The notes beneath the pieces were generated by a model that saw nothing but the letters and a program-made list of their open reading frames with translations, had not been told where the DNA came from and made no database searches. From contig JANLPY010000717.1 of NCBI GenBank assembly GCA_031367505.1, forward strand, positions 1-25,148: a DNA stretch of 25,148 bases, written 5' to 3'. Both the position numbers and the translations under genes were made by a program. Below are positions 24,294-25,148 of this stretch, piece after piece (the first letter of the stretch is position 1; each line of letters starts with the position of its first letter). This DNA comes from JAKFWF01 sp031367505 (GTDB lineage Bacteria > Pseudomonadota > Alphaproteobacteria > Rhizobiales > Hyphomicrobiaceae).

Positions 24294-25148
24294 ATGCATC
24301 GTAGACGTTTCTTGAAAGTCGCAGGCGCGGCGACCGTGACGGCCGGCTTCGTCAATCGCGTGTCGGCGCAGGCCGCGAACTGGCCGGACAAACCGGTGAA
24401 ACTCATTCTTCCGTATGCACCGGGCGGATCAACGGATCTGATTGGCCGGCCGTGGGCTGAAAAACTGTCGCAAGCCTTTGGCCAGCAATTCATCGTCGAT
24501 AATCGCGGCGGCGCCTCGGGCATGATCGGTACCGAGGCAGTGGCGAAATCTGCACCCGATGGCTATACGTTCCTCGTCACGCCCAACAATACGCTCACCA
24601 TCTTGCCGTCCTTGCGAAAAACGCCTTACGATCCAATCAAGAGTTTCACACCGGTCGCCCGCCTTGGCGACCTCGTTTGTGGTTTCGTGATCCATCCATC
24701 GGCCGGACCAAAGACGTTCAAGGAGCTGATCGAGCACGCCAAGAAGAATCCGGGAAAACTCTCGTATGGGTCGGCAGGTCTTGGCACTGCCACGCAGCTT
24801 CGGCTGGAGATGTTGAAATTCAAGGCCGGCCTCGACATTCTGCACGTACCTTACAAGGGCAGCGGCGAAGCACTGAACGATCTTTTGCCCGGCACTGTGC
24901 AACTGATGAATGAGATCAATTGCAATCCGCACGTCAAGGCCGGCAAGCTGATCATGCTCAACATCAATCACGCAGATCGCGATCCAGATTTCCCGGACCT
25001 GCCGACGCTTACTGAGCTTGGCTATCCCAACGCCGACGTGCCCATTTGGAATTCGATGCATGCGCCAGCTGGCACGCCGGTCGAGATCATCACCAAGCTC
25101 AACGCCCGGATCGTCGAGATCGCGAAGACGGATGAGATGAAAGCACGC
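24294..25148 (+). CDS. TctC/Bug-family periplasmic binding protein (runs off the window)
   Basis: 285 codons are visible, open to the window end; a complete protein would be near 320 residues. Start ATG 24294 follows GAGGGAGAG. The N terminus MHRRRFLKVAGAAT has an RRxFLK pattern suggesting Tat export, then a short hydrophobic stretch ending near VSAQA. The mature part shows Bug features: WPDKPVKLILPYAPGGSTD, VDNRGGASGMIGTEAVAKSAPDGYT, LSYGSAGLGTATQL, HVPYKGSGEALNDLL and the late MHAPAGTP. It captures the substrate for TctAB. Bug ligands are mostly carboxylates; this one is unknown. Confidence 0.92.
   Translation, partial: MHRRRFLKVAGAATVTAGFVNRVSAQAANWPDKPVKLILPYAPGGSTDLIGRPWAEKLSQAFGQQFIVDNRGGASGMIGTEAVAKSAPDGYTFLVTPNNTLTILPSLRKTPYDPIKSFTPVARLGDLVCGFVIHPSAGPKTFKELIEHAKKNPGKLSYGSAGLGTATQLRLEMLKFKAGLDILHVPYKGSGEALNDLLPGTVQLMNEINCNPHVKAGKLIMLNINHADRDPDFPDLPTLTELGYPNADVPIWNSMHAPAGTPVEIITKLNARIVEIAKTDEMKAR

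Overview
The window looks like chromosomal or large-replicon DNA from an alphaproteobacterium, most likely a Hyphomicrobiales/Bradyrhizobiaceae-type soil organism. This is inferred from GC-rich codon use, a Liv-type ABC operon and a tripartite tricarboxylate transporter (TTT) system inside one catabolic operon, and the small membrane ORF in front of kdpF. No rRNA, tRNA, CRISPR array or recognisable transposase gene was seen.

Region 1 (1 to about 1820) is a small partition-type cassette: a ParA ATPase gene broken by a 1-nt frameshift, a ribbon-helix-helix (RHH) protein overlapping it by 1 nt, and an unknown short protein. The cassette carries a family of palindromes with core GACGG-N4-CCGTC, one of them inside the RHH coding sequence. 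It abuts a kdpD gene cut off after about 231 codons, so about 1820 is probably a recombination or insertion junction.

Region 2 (1716-7114, minus strand) is a kdp high-affinity potassium pump operon: small ORF, kdpF, kdpA, kdpB, kdpC, kdpD'. It appears to be decaying. kdpA has an in-frame TAG at codon 88, kdpC has ATA where its ATG should be, kdpD has lost its whole kinase half, and kdpE is absent. kdpB alone looks intact.

Region 3 (7115-10970) starts with a divergent intergenic region containing three TCGATA repeats at exact 11-bp spacing. It continues with an unusual MerR-type regulator fused to a P-loop ATPase domain, a DAO-type FAD oxidoreductase and a LysR-type regulator.

Region 4 (11126-25148, plus strand) is a long, mostly translationally coupled catabolic operon. 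It encodes a branched-chain-amino-acid-type ABC importer (binding protein, LivH, LivM, LivG, LivF), an AroE-family shikimate/quinate-type dehydrogenase, a DUF35 OB-fold protein with a thiolase-fold partner lacking the nucleophilic Cys, an NDP-forming acyl-CoA ligase, a two-hotdog MaoC hydratase, an SDR dehydrogenase, and a complete TTT transporter (TctB, TctA and a TctC cut by the window edge). A strong hairpin terminator after the ABC binding protein probably sets its excess over the membrane genes. The likely logic is import of a carboxylic acid by one or both transporters, CoA activation, peroxisomal-type hydration and dehydrogenation, then C-C cleavage by the DUF35/thiolase-fold pair. The substrate is unknown; the AroE paralogue hints at a hydroaromatic or alicyclic acid. 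The LysR gene just upstream is the obvious candidate regulator.
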